NCBI GenBank assembly: GCA_014379045.1
Contig: JACMMK010000169.1
Location: forward strand, 1 to 11,368
Direction: 5' to 3'
Source of the DNA: Burkholderiales bacterium
GTDB taxonomy: Bacteria > Pseudomonadota > Gammaproteobacteria > Burkholderiales > CAIKXV01
DNA length: 11,368 bases
Shown in pieces: positions 6,103-11,368 of the stretch. The translations under genes were made by a program, and so were the position numbers. The notes below the pieces were generated by a model, which saw only the letters and a program-made list of their open reading frames with translations, was not told where the DNA came from and did no database searches. Within the stretch, counting starts at the first letter, position 1. Every line of letters begins with the position of its first letter.

Positions 6103-7068
6103 ATGAAGCATTCGTTGCGTGTAGTGTTCTGCACCGTTGCCCTGTCGATCATCGCGCCGTCGATTGCGGTGGCACAGGTCTATCCGGCTAAGCCCGTGCG
6201 CGTCATCGTGCCGTTTGCACCGGGAGGCGGCAGCGACATCATCGCGCGCCAGGTCTCGAACAAGCTGCAGGAGCAGTTCATGCAGGGCTTCGTGATCGAC
6301 AACCGGGGCGGCGCCGGTGGACTGATCGGAATGGAACTCGCGGCGAAGGCACCGGCCGACGGCTACACGATCATCATCATGTCGGGCAGCTTCTCGACCT
6401 CGGCGGCACTGCAGAAGCCAGCGTTCGATCCGATCCGCACGATTCGCGGCGTCGCCGAGATCGGTTACGTGCCGTTCGTGCTTGCCGTGCATGCCTCGCT
6501 GCCGGTGAAGACCCTGCCGGAGTTCTTCAAGCTCGCGCGCAGTCGGCCCGGCGAGCTGTGCTACGCGTCGAGCGGACTCGGCGGCATCACGCACCTGGCC
6601 ACCGAACTGATGGCGAGCCAGGCCAAAGTGCGCTTTACGCACGTGCCGTACAAGAGCACCGGCGCCGCGATGGTCGATCTGTTGGCCGGGGCCTGCCAGT
6701 TCATTCTGGGCAGCCTGCCGCCGATGCTGCCGCAGATCCAGGCCGGCAAGATGCGCGCGCTCGCGGTCAGTACGGCGAAGCCGTCGGACGCGTTGCCGGG
6801 CGTGCCGGTGATGTCGGCGACGCTGCCGGGGTTCGAGGTCGATCTCTGGTTCGGTCTGCTCGCCCCGCGCGATACCCCGCGACCGGTCGTCGATGCGCTG
6901 AACGAGGCGGTGAACCGCGGGCTGCGCGATGCCGATCTGCAGAAGCAACTCGCCGATCAGGGCATGATCGCGTCTGGGGGCTCCCCCGAACGCTTCGTCG
7001 CGCGCATCGAAAGCGAATACAAGCGCTGGTCGATGGTGGTCGAACAGGCGAAAATCAAGGTGGAGTGA
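6103..7068 (+). CDS. Bug/TctC-family periplasmic solute-binding protein 4
   Basis: This 321-residue Bug receptor is the shortest of the five. The signal peptide (M-K-H-S-L-R, then a hydrophobic core) is probably cut at A-V-A before Gln25. Motifs are Y-P-A-K-P-V-R (27-33), V-P-F-A-P-G-G-G-S-D (36-45), D-N-R-G-G-A-G-G and H-V-P-Y-K-S-T-G-A-A. The Pro of N-R-P-G is Gly, and the Gly of Y-K-G is Ser. The mature part has Cys residues near 153 and in a later A-G-A-C-Q segment, which the other four mature proteins lack. The start at 6103 is set by GGAGGAG (6088-6094) and by the signal peptide. Earlier in-frame ATGs at 6046 (overlapping the previous stop as ATGA) and 6055 would add an Arg-rich tail before the signal peptide. 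Its ligand is unknown, and it precedes the dehydrogenase gene by 52 bp. Confidence 0.92.
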   Translation: MKHSLRVVFCTVALSIIAPSIAVAQVYPAKPVRVIVPFAPGGGSDIIARQVSNKLQEQFMQGFVIDNRGGAGGLIGMELAAKAPADGYTIIIMSGSFSTSAALQKPAFDPIRTIRGVAEIGYVPFVLAVHASLPVKTLPEFFKLARSRPGELCYASSGLGGITHLATELMASQAKVRFTHVPYKSTGAAMVDLLAGACQFILGSLPPMLPQIQAGKMRALAVSTAKPSDALPGVPVMSATLPGFEVDLWFGLLAPRDTPRPVVDALNEAVNRGLRDADLQKQLADQGMIASGGSPERFVARIESEYKRWSMVVEQAKIKVE

Positions 7069-7120
7069 AACCAGCGATCGCTGACTGTCGACAGCGGCCC
7101 GACAACGCAAGGAGCGCAAG

Positions 7121-8179
7121 ATGAACATCGTAGTGATGCCCGGTGACGACATCGGCCCCGAGATCGTCGAGGCCGCCATGGAAGTCGTGCGCGCGGCCGA
7201 TCGCCGGTTCGGACTTGCGCTCACCTTCGAACAGGTGGAAGTCGGTATGGCGAGCCACCGTCTGGTGGGGTCGACGCTGACGGACGAGACGATCACCAAA
7301 GTGGTCGCGGCAGATGGCGCGATCCTCGGGCCGTGCGGCATGACCCGCTACCCGCCGTCGGCGCAGGGCGGCGTCAACGTGCCGGGCACGATCCGCAAGC
7401 GCCTCGAGCTGTACGCGAACCTGCGTCCCGCCCGCCACCGCGCGGCGGTGCCCGATTCGCGCCGCGGCATGGATCTGCTGATCGTGCGTGAGAACACCGA
7501 GGGCTTCTACTCGGACCGCAACATGTTCCAGGGCATCGGCGAGTTCATGCCCACACCCGACATGGCGCTGTCGGTGCGCAAGATCACCCGCTCGGCGTCG
7601 CGACGCATCGCGAAGGTAGCGTTTGAGTGGGCGCAGCGGCGCGCCAAGCGCGTCACCGCAGTGGGCAAGCAGCACGTGCTGCAGATGTCCGACGGCCTGT
7701 TCATGGAAGAGGCGTACGCGCAGGCGAAGGCCTGTCCGGATGTCGCATTCATCGAGTTCGACGTCGACGCGATGGCGGCCGAACTCTATACGCGGCCCGA
7801 GCGCCACGACGTGATCCTGATCACCAACATGTTCGGCGACATCCTGTCGAACGAGGCGGCGGCGCTGTCGGGCGGGCTCGGGCTCGCTGCGGCACTCAAC
7901 GCCGGCGACAAGCACGCGGTCGCCAATGCGGGGCATGGTTCGGCACCGGACATCGCCGGGCGCGGCATCGCCAATCCGACCGGCATGATTCTGTCGAGCG
8001 GCATGCTGCTCGAATGGCTCGGCGTCAAGCATCGGCAACCCGCGCTGATCGAGGCCTCGCGTGCGGTCCATGCGGCCGTCGACACCGCGCTTGCGGACGA
8101 CGCGGCGCGCACCGGCGATCTCGGTGGGAAGGGCAACACCCGCGTGTTCGCCGAGCGCGTGGTGCAGGCGCTGGGCTGA
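7121..8179 (+). CDS. Isocitrate/isopropylmalate dehydrogenase-family enzyme
   Basis: This 352-residue protein belongs to the family of beta-decarboxylating dehydrogenases (isocitrate, 3-isopropylmalate, homoisocitrate, tartrate), which oxidise and usually decarboxylate a 2-hydroxyacid with Mg2+ or Mn2+. Visible motifs are G-D-D-I-G-P-E-I (8-15), the substrate-binding A-N-L-R-P (99-103), V-R-E-N-T-E-G-F-Y (122-130) with Tyr130, Lys183, Asp216 in V-D-A-M, and N-M-F-G-D-I-L-S-N (236-244). H-G-S-A-P-D-I-A-G (272-280) has the Asp277 typical of NAD-specific members. The second metal-ligand Asp of G-D-I-L-S-D is Asn244 here, and the E-P-V before H-G-S-A-P is A-N-A-G. R-E-N-T-E-G is more like isocitrate/tartrate-type than isopropylmalate-type enzymes. 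The start has AAGGAG in front of it. The gene is a catabolic member of the run rather than leuB or icd, judging by its neighbours. The substrate is unknown. Confidence 0.88.
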   Translation: MNIVVMPGDDIGPEIVEAAMEVVRAADRRFGLALTFEQVEVGMASHRLVGSTLTDETITKVVAADGAILGPCGMTRYPPSAQGGVNVPGTIRKRLELYANLRPARHRAAVPDSRRGMDLLIVRENTEGFYSDRNMFQGIGEFMPTPDMALSVRKITRSASRRIAKVAFEWAQRRAKRVTAVGKQHVLQMSDGLFMEEAYAQAKACPDVAFIEFDVDAMAAELYTRPERHDVILITNMFGDILSNEAAALSGGLGLAAALNAGDKHAVANAGHGSAPDIAGRGIANPTGMILSSGMLLEWLGVKHRQPALIEASRAVHAAVDTALADDAARTGDLGGKGNTRVFAERVVQALG

Positions 8180-8186
8180 CACCTGG

Positions 8187-8852
8187 ATGGGGGTGGGTAA
8201 AGCGAAGCAGGCTCCCCGGCCGCGTACTCCGGACGCCGGGGGCGATGCCGCTGCGCCCGCGGCACCGCACGACGACTCGATGCACGCGCTCACGCGGGAG
8301 GCGTGGCGCGCCTGGCTCGCGGCCAATCATCGTCGGGCCCGTGGCGTCTGGGTCATCACGTACAAGAAGGCCTCGGGCAAGCCTGCGCCGGGATACGACG
8401 CGCTCGTCGAAGAGGCGCTCTGTTTCGGCTGGATAGACAGCAAACCGAACAAGGTCGACGCGGCACGGACGAAGCTCTGGTTCGCTCCGCGCAAAACCGG
8501 CACCGGCTGGTCGCGACCCAACAAGCAACGCGTCGAACGGATGATCGAAGCCGGTCTCATGATGTCGGCCGGGCTGGCGAAGGTCGAGGCAGCGCGGCGC
8601 GACGGCTCGTGGTCGGCACTCGATGCGATCGAGGCGCTCGAACTGCCGACCGATCTGGTCGCAGCGCTGGCAAACGCGCCCGGGGCGACTGCACATTTCG
8701 GTGCGTTTCCGCGCTCCGCAAAGCGCGGCATCCTCGAATGGATCGCTACCGCGCAGCGCCCTGAGACCCGCGCCAGACGCATCGACGAGACCGCGCGCCT
8801 GGCCGCGCGCAACGAGCGCGCGAACCAGTGGGCGGGCGGCGCGCACAAGTGA
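8187..8852 (+). CDS. YdeI/OmpD-associated (OmdA-type) family protein
   Basis: This 221-residue protein matches the YdeI/OmpD-associated family (bacteriocin-protection OmdA). The hallmark segments are W-V-I-T-Y-K-K-A-S-G-K-P (55-66), E-A-L-C-F-G-W-I-D (76-84), F-A-P-R-K-T-G-T-G-W-S (99-109), N-K-Q-R-V-E-R-M (112-119) and a C-terminal R-P-E-T-R-A-R-R-I (191-199). The C-terminal motif is repeated through the family; its biochemical role is not known, and the E. coli relative is linked to stress or peptide resistance. The start is uncertain. The ATG at 8187 gives a Pro/Ala-rich, low-complexity first 30 residues with no clear ribosome-binding site, and an ATG at 8280 would begin just before the conserved domain. 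It lies 7 bp after the dehydrogenase stop, so it is probably cotranscribed, but its function looks unrelated and it may be a passenger gene. Confidence 0.85.
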   Translation: MGVGKAKQAPRPRTPDAGGDAAAPAAPHDDSMHALTREAWRAWLAANHRRARGVWVITYKKASGKPAPGYDALVEEALCFGWIDSKPNKVDAARTKLWFAPRKTGTGWSRPNKQRVERMIEAGLMMSAGLAKVEAARRDGSWSALDAIEALELPTDLVAALANAPGATAHFGAFPRSAKRGILEWIATAQRPETRARRIDETARLAARNERANQWAGGAHK

Positions 8853-8853
8853 T

Positions 8854-8877
8854 CGGCACGGATCGACTCGCGTGCCG
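8854..8877. terminator. Weak hairpin between convergent genes
   Basis: CGGCACG (8854-8860) and CGTGCCG (8871-8877) can form a 7-bp stem with a 10-nt loop directly after the YdeI-family stop. It lies between two converging genes, where a two-way terminator is expected. There is no T-run on either side, so it is at best a poor intrinsic terminator. Confidence 0.3.
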
Positions 8878-8924
8878 GCAAGCAGCACGGCGCAGACGGT
8901 CGCGGCGCCCTGATCGCAGCGGTT

Positions 8925-9728
8925 CTATGCTGATTGCACCCCATCGTCCACCTCGACATGCATCTTGTCGGGGTAGAAGCAGATCCAGCCGGCGATCGCC
9001 ACCGCTTCGCCCAGCGGCGCCGGCAGACTCCACGCTGCGTCCTCGATTCGCGTGTCGCCGGTGACGACGTGCCAATGCTGGCCGTCGCCCTTGTACGGGC
9101 ACTCCGACACCATCGAGCTCTTCTCGAGCAGGTCGATGCGTATGTCTTCCGGCGGAAGATAGTAGCGGGGGGGAAGTCCCGTCTCGAACAGGAGTTTCGG
9201 CCGCTCGCTTCGCGCCACCTCGACGTCGCCCAGTCTGACCACGACCCGGCGCGCGGCGTTGTGAAGGTCGAAGCGGTGGTACGGATCGCGCGGGTGCGCG
9301 TAGCCCTTGTCGTCCTCTTCATGCCAGGCGTCGACCGCATCGAGGTCGAACGACACGTAGCCCTGGAGGGGCGGGGCGGACGGGGGCGGATCGTCGTAGG
9401 ACCAGGCGACATTCTCGACCAACCGGTCGCCCATTCGCATCGACCAGCACTTTGCAGTGCCGGTGGCCGCGGACTTCCTGGACGTCCCACTGGTCTCCAG
9501 CAGATCCAACCGCACGTCCGCGCCGGGCAGGCACACCCGCATCATCTGCCCCGTTTCGTGCAATGCCTTGGCGCGTCGACTGTCGGCGACCATCTTGCCG
9601 GCAACCTCGACACGGAACCGCTTGGGGTAATCCTCCCAGTAGAGAACGATCGCCGGCTCCTTCCGCTCGAAGTTGAAGGTGCCCGCTGGGTCCGGACCGA
9701 ATGGCGCGCTACCGTACATCAGGGTCAT
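8925..9728 (-). CDS. Tandem DUF427-domain protein
   Basis: This 267-residue, probably cytoplasmic protein carries two DUF427 (NTP_transf_9) units of unknown function. The second, about residues 150-262, is complete: R-V-V-V-R-L-G-D-V-E-V-A-R-S, L-F-E-T-G-L-P-P-R-Y-Y-L-P, D-L-L-E, S-E-C-P-Y-K-G (208-214), then W-H-V, and an ending I-A-G-W-I-C-F-Y-P. The first, about 25-110, keeps R-V-E-V-A-G-K-M-V-A-D-S, H-E-T-G and R-L-D-L-L-E, but C-P-Y-K-G is replaced by a degenerate S-A-A-T-G. The linker between them is acidic and rich in Pro. GGGAGGA (9737-9743, minus strand) about nine bases before the ATG at 9728 fixes this start; a second Met three codons in is too far from it. The frame is open back to 10076, but that extension is Arg-rich and unlike the family. 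It converges on the catabolic run and is probably unrelated to it. Confidence 0.85.
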   Translation of the reverse strand: MTLMYGSAPFGPDPAGTFNFERKEPAIVLYWEDYPKRFRVEVAGKMVADSRRAKALHETGQMMRVCLPGADVRLDLLETSGTSRKSAATGTAKCWSMRMGDRLVENVAWSYDDPPPSAPPLQGYVSFDLDAVDAWHEEDDKGYAHPRDPYHRFDLHNAARRVVVRLGDVEVARSERPKLLFETGLPPRYYLPPEDIRIDLLEKSSMVSECPYKGDGQHWHVVTGDTRIEDAAWSLPAPLGEAVAIAGWICFYPDKMHVEVDDGVQSA

Positions 9729-9866
9729 TACCGGTGTCCTCCCAAGTAAAACTGGCTCAACGACGGCCGGGCTCGGCTTTCGGGCCCGTTGGGCATGCAA
9801 CACGATCCCCTCGGGACGCTCACCTGTCAGCGGCTGCCCGTCCCGCGGCGGTCGTGGCGCAGAGCT

Positions 9867-9892
9867 ACCCGCTCGAGCGGGTCGATACCCGC
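9867..9892. promoter_or_regulatory. Three alternating half-sites forming two overlapping palindromes
   Basis: ACCCGC (9867-9872), its complement GCGGGT (9877-9882) and ACCCGC again (9887-9892) are separated by four bases each time, so successive sites start 10 bp apart. The first two make a perfect 16-bp palindrome (ACCCGCTCGAGCGGGT), and the last two make a perfect 6-bp-arm dyad around CGAT. As DNA this looks like a cooperative protein-binding site; as RNA it would be two mutually exclusive stem-loops. It lies between the divergent DUF427 and fifth Bug genes. Confidence 0.5.
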
Positions 9893-10045
9893 GGGCGCTC
9901 GATGTTGGTCGTACCCACTTCGAGCGCGTCGAGCACCGCTCTGCACGCTTCACTGCGCGATCACGCGTCCCTCTGTGTAGGGCTGCGCCGGGGGTGGGTC
10001 TGTGCGCTACCTCACATACGCCGCTGTGGCGCCTGCGCGCAGCGC

Positions 10046-10060
10046 AGTGCAGCCTGCACT
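10046..10060. repeat. Compact 7-bp inverted repeat
   Basis: AGTGCAG (10046-10052) and CTGCACT (10054-10060) are exact inverted copies with a single base between them, an arrangement suited to a dimeric DNA-binding protein rather than an RNA hairpin. It lies about 190 bp upstream of the fifth Bug gene. No regulator can be assigned. Confidence 0.35.
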
Positions 10061-10214
10061 CCGCGTCGCACAACACGCGCGCGAATCAGCAGGCGACGCA
10101 TTCCGGTGATACGTGCGCAATCGGCACCTGCCCTCGCATTCGGCGACATTCGACGCAGGCCTTCCAGACCGGTCGCACTGGCGGCACAATAGCCCCCAAT
10201 AACAATCAACGGCT

Positions 10215-10230
10215 GCGGGTCGCAACCCGT
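10215..10230. promoter_or_regulatory. GCGGGT/ACCCGT dyad next to the fifth Bug gene start
   Basis: GCGGGT (10215-10220) and ACCCGT (10225-10230) flank a 4-base centre, with five of six positions complementary. The element ends 16 bases before the ATG at 10247 and is close to the same word as the 9877-9892 dyad. It could be an operator overlapping the translation start region, or a small leader hairpin just before the GGAGGAG ribosome-binding site (10235-10241). Confidence 0.4.
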
Positions 10231-10246
10231 CGGCGGAGGAGTCGGA

Positions 10247-11248
10247 ATGGGTTTTCGTTCGCTTCACGCGCGCCATCGCATCGGGAAGTCGGCGCCGATG
10301 ATCGTCGTCGCTGCGCTTTGCATCGCCGGGGGCGCCGATGCGCAACCGACCTGGCCGGCGAAGCCGGTGCGTCTGGTGCTGCCGTTTCCACCGGGCGGCG
10401 GTACCGACATCCTCGGTCGCGCGATGGCGCAGCGGTTGGGCGAATCGGTCGGACAAGCGGTGCTGCTCGACAACCGTCCCGGCGCTGGCGGCAACCTGGG
10501 CGCAGAGATCGTCGCCCGTGCCGCCCCGGATGGCTACACGCTGGTGCTGGTTGCCCCCGGCTTCGTGATCAGCCCGAGCCTGTACCGCAAACTCGGCTAC
10601 GACCCGTTCAAGGACTTCGATCCGGTCTCGCTGGTCGCGGTCATCCCGAATCTGATCGCCGTGCACCCGTCGGTGCCGGCGCAGAGCGTGAAGGATCTGG
10701 TCGCCTTCGCACGGGCCCACCCGGGCAAGATCAACTTCGGCTCGGGCGGGGTCGGCACGTCGAACCACCTCGCGACCGAACTGCTTGCGGTACGCACCGG
10801 CATCTCGGTCGTGCATGTGCCGTACAAGGGCGCGGCCACGGCGATGATGGACACGGTGGCGGGCAACGTGCAGCTGATCACCATCGGCACCGGCGCGGCA
10901 CTGGCCCAGGTGAAGGCCGGCAAGCTGCGCGCGCTCGCGACCCTGACGCCGGGACGCGTGCCGAACGCGCCGGAGATTCCGACGATCGCCGAAGCCGGCT
11001 ACCCCGGCCTGGAAGTGCAGACCTGGTACGCGGTGTTCGCGCCGACGAAAACGCCATCGGCGATCGTGCGCCGGTTGAACACCGAGCTGTCGCGGGCGAT
11101 GTTCGAGCCCGACGTGCGCGAACGCCTCGCGAGCATCGGGGCAGAGCCGATGAAGAGCTCGCCCGAGGAACTCGCGAAGTTCATCCGCGAGGACTACCGA
11201 CGCTGGGCCGACGTGATCAAGAGTGCCAACCTGAGGGCCGAACAATGA
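10247..11248 (+). CDS. Bug/TctC-family periplasmic solute-binding protein 5
   Basis: This 333-residue Bug receptor stands alone, about 0.5 kb from the nearest gene. The signal peptide has a long basic start (R-S-L-H-A-R-H-R-I-G-K) and a hydrophobic core, with probable cleavage at A-D-A before Gln33. The motifs are the most canonical of the five: W-P-A-K-P-V-R (36-42), L-P-F-P-P-G-G-G-T-D (45-54), D-N-R-P-G-A-G-G-N-L-G (75-85), P-D-G-Y, G-S-G-G-V-G-T-S-N-H-L, and H-V-P-Y-K-G-A-A. The C-terminal R-R-W-A-D-V-I-K-S-A-N segment is also standard. GGAGGAG (10235-10241) supports the ATG at 10247. A strong hairpin follows the stop at 11273-11295. It probably forms its own transcription unit under separate control, and the ligand is unknown. 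Confidence 0.93.
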   Translation: MGFRSLHARHRIGKSAPMIVVAALCIAGGADAQPTWPAKPVRLVLPFPPGGGTDILGRAMAQRLGESVGQAVLLDNRPGAGGNLGAEIVARAAPDGYTLVLVAPGFVISPSLYRKLGYDPFKDFDPVSLVAVIPNLIAVHPSVPAQSVKDLVAFARAHPGKINFGSGGVGTSNHLATELLAVRTGISVVHVPYKGAATAMMDTVAGNVQLITIGTGAALAQVKAGKLRALATLTPGRVPNAPEIPTIAEAGYPGLEVQTWYAVFAPTKTPSAIVRRLNTELSRAMFEPDVRERLASIGAEPMKSSPEELAKFIREDYRRWADVIKSANLRAEQ

Positions 11249-11272
11249 GCCCGCGAGGCCCGCGGCGAGGGC

Positions 11273-11295
11273 CCCGTCACCTGAAAGGTGACGGG
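11273..11295 (+). terminator. 10-bp perfect hairpin after the fifth Bug gene
   Basis: CCCGTCACCT (11273-11282) pairs perfectly with AGGTGACGGG (11286-11295) around a 3-base GAA loop, 24 bp after the stop codon. The stem is long and GC-rich as in intrinsic terminators, but no T-run follows, so it may be a Rho-assisted terminator or an mRNA 3'-end stabiliser. From here to the window end at 11368 I see no supported gene; a frame from ATG 11335 is open but too short to judge. Confidence 0.6.
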
Positions 11296-11368
11296 ATCGA
11301 CGTAGCCGAGTCGGGCTCTGGGGCCGACAGCGCAATGGTGGGATGTGCCCGATTGCTCGGAGGCGCCC

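Larger units (their letters stand above)
9729..10246. other. About 0.5 kb with no convincing gene; clustered palindromes
   Basis: The open frames crossing this stretch on both strands give Arg- and Ser-rich translations typical of high-GC shadow frames, and none has a recognisable domain or a good ribosome-binding site. The region carries the promoters of the divergent DUF427 gene (leftward) and the fifth Bug gene (rightward). It holds several dyads: the three-part ACCCGC/GCGGGT block at 9867-9892, a compact dyad at 10046-10060 and another at 10215-10230. A less GC-rich patch at about 10186-10210 includes ACAATA and could hold a -10 region, but I cannot name a matching -35. Decay of an older gene is possible. 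Confidence 0.5.

Noticed and set aside
5812..7341. 509-codon minus-strand frame opposite Bug protein 4
   Set aside because: Length alone is misleading at this GC content; composition is shadow-like and the plus strand holds a signal peptide and Bug motifs.
9701..10192. 163-codon plus-strand frame in the gap before the fifth Bug gene
   Set aside because: Ser/Arg-rich translation with no domain and no ribosome-binding site, and it overlaps the start of the DUF427 gene.
2183..11248. The five Bug genes as a recent tandem amplification or mobile array
   Set aside because: The proteins differ throughout, including signature loops, so they are old paralogues; no transposase, terminal repeats or duplicated flanks are visible.
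10007..11335. 442-codon minus-strand frame opposite the fifth Bug gene
   Set aside because: Shadow of a canonical Bug gene; composition is Arg/His-rich and no family motif is visible.

Overview
The window is high-GC bacterial DNA (high GC judged by eye) with dense coding, short intergenic gaps and stop/start overlaps. Five separate genes encode periplasmic solute-binding proteins of the TctC/Bug family. That family is strongly expanded in Betaproteobacteria of the order Burkholderiales (Bordetella, Achromobacter, Cupriavidus, Variovorax and relatives), so such an organism is the best guess. This is an inference from family biology; there is no rRNA or marker gene here. No mobile element, CRISPR array, tRNA or rRNA was seen.

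Layout. (1) Left edge to about 1.1 kb, minus strand: a Ldh-family (malate/L-lactate dehydrogenase-like) 2-hydroxyacid oxidoreductase, followed through an ATGA overlap by the first codons of another gene that leaves the window. (2) 1120-1302: a divergent regulatory region with a near-perfect 18-bp inverted repeat and phased 11-bp A-rich repeats, an AT-rich island in GC-rich DNA. (3) 1303 to about 8850, plus strand: a run of eight genes that looks like one operon: fluoroacetate/haloacetate dehalogenase-type alpha/beta hydrolase, Bug protein 1, uronate-dehydrogenase-like SDR, Bug protein 2, Bug protein 3, Bug protein 4, isocitrate/isopropylmalate dehydrogenase-family enzyme, and a YdeI/OmpD-associated protein. 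(4) 8925-9728, minus strand: a tandem DUF427 protein convergent to the run. (5) 9729-10246: about 0.5 kb without a convincing gene, holding clustered palindromes. (6) 10247-11248, plus strand: a fifth Bug protein, followed by a strong 10-bp hairpin.

How it may work together (inference). The hydrolase keeps the nucleophile, carboxylate-clamp and halide-pocket residues of fluoroacetate dehalogenase, so it probably cuts a 2-haloacid (or a look-alike) to a 2-hydroxyacid. The divergent Ldh-family enzyme, which shares the operator-like repeat, could oxidise that product to a 2-oxoacid. The SDR and the beta-decarboxylating dehydrogenase-like enzyme would handle further hydroxy-acid or sugar-acid chemistry. 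The Bug proteins would capture the small carboxylates in the periplasm. No TctA/TctB membrane transporter genes and no regulator gene lie in the window, so permease and regulator must be encoded elsewhere.

The most notable points are four different Bug proteins woven between enzyme genes with unusual pocket motifs, the very long operator-like inverted repeat, Asp-to-Glu and Asp-to-Asn changes at catalytic or metal-ligand positions in two enzymes, and a repeated GCGGGT/ACCCGC dyad upstream of the fifth Bug gene.
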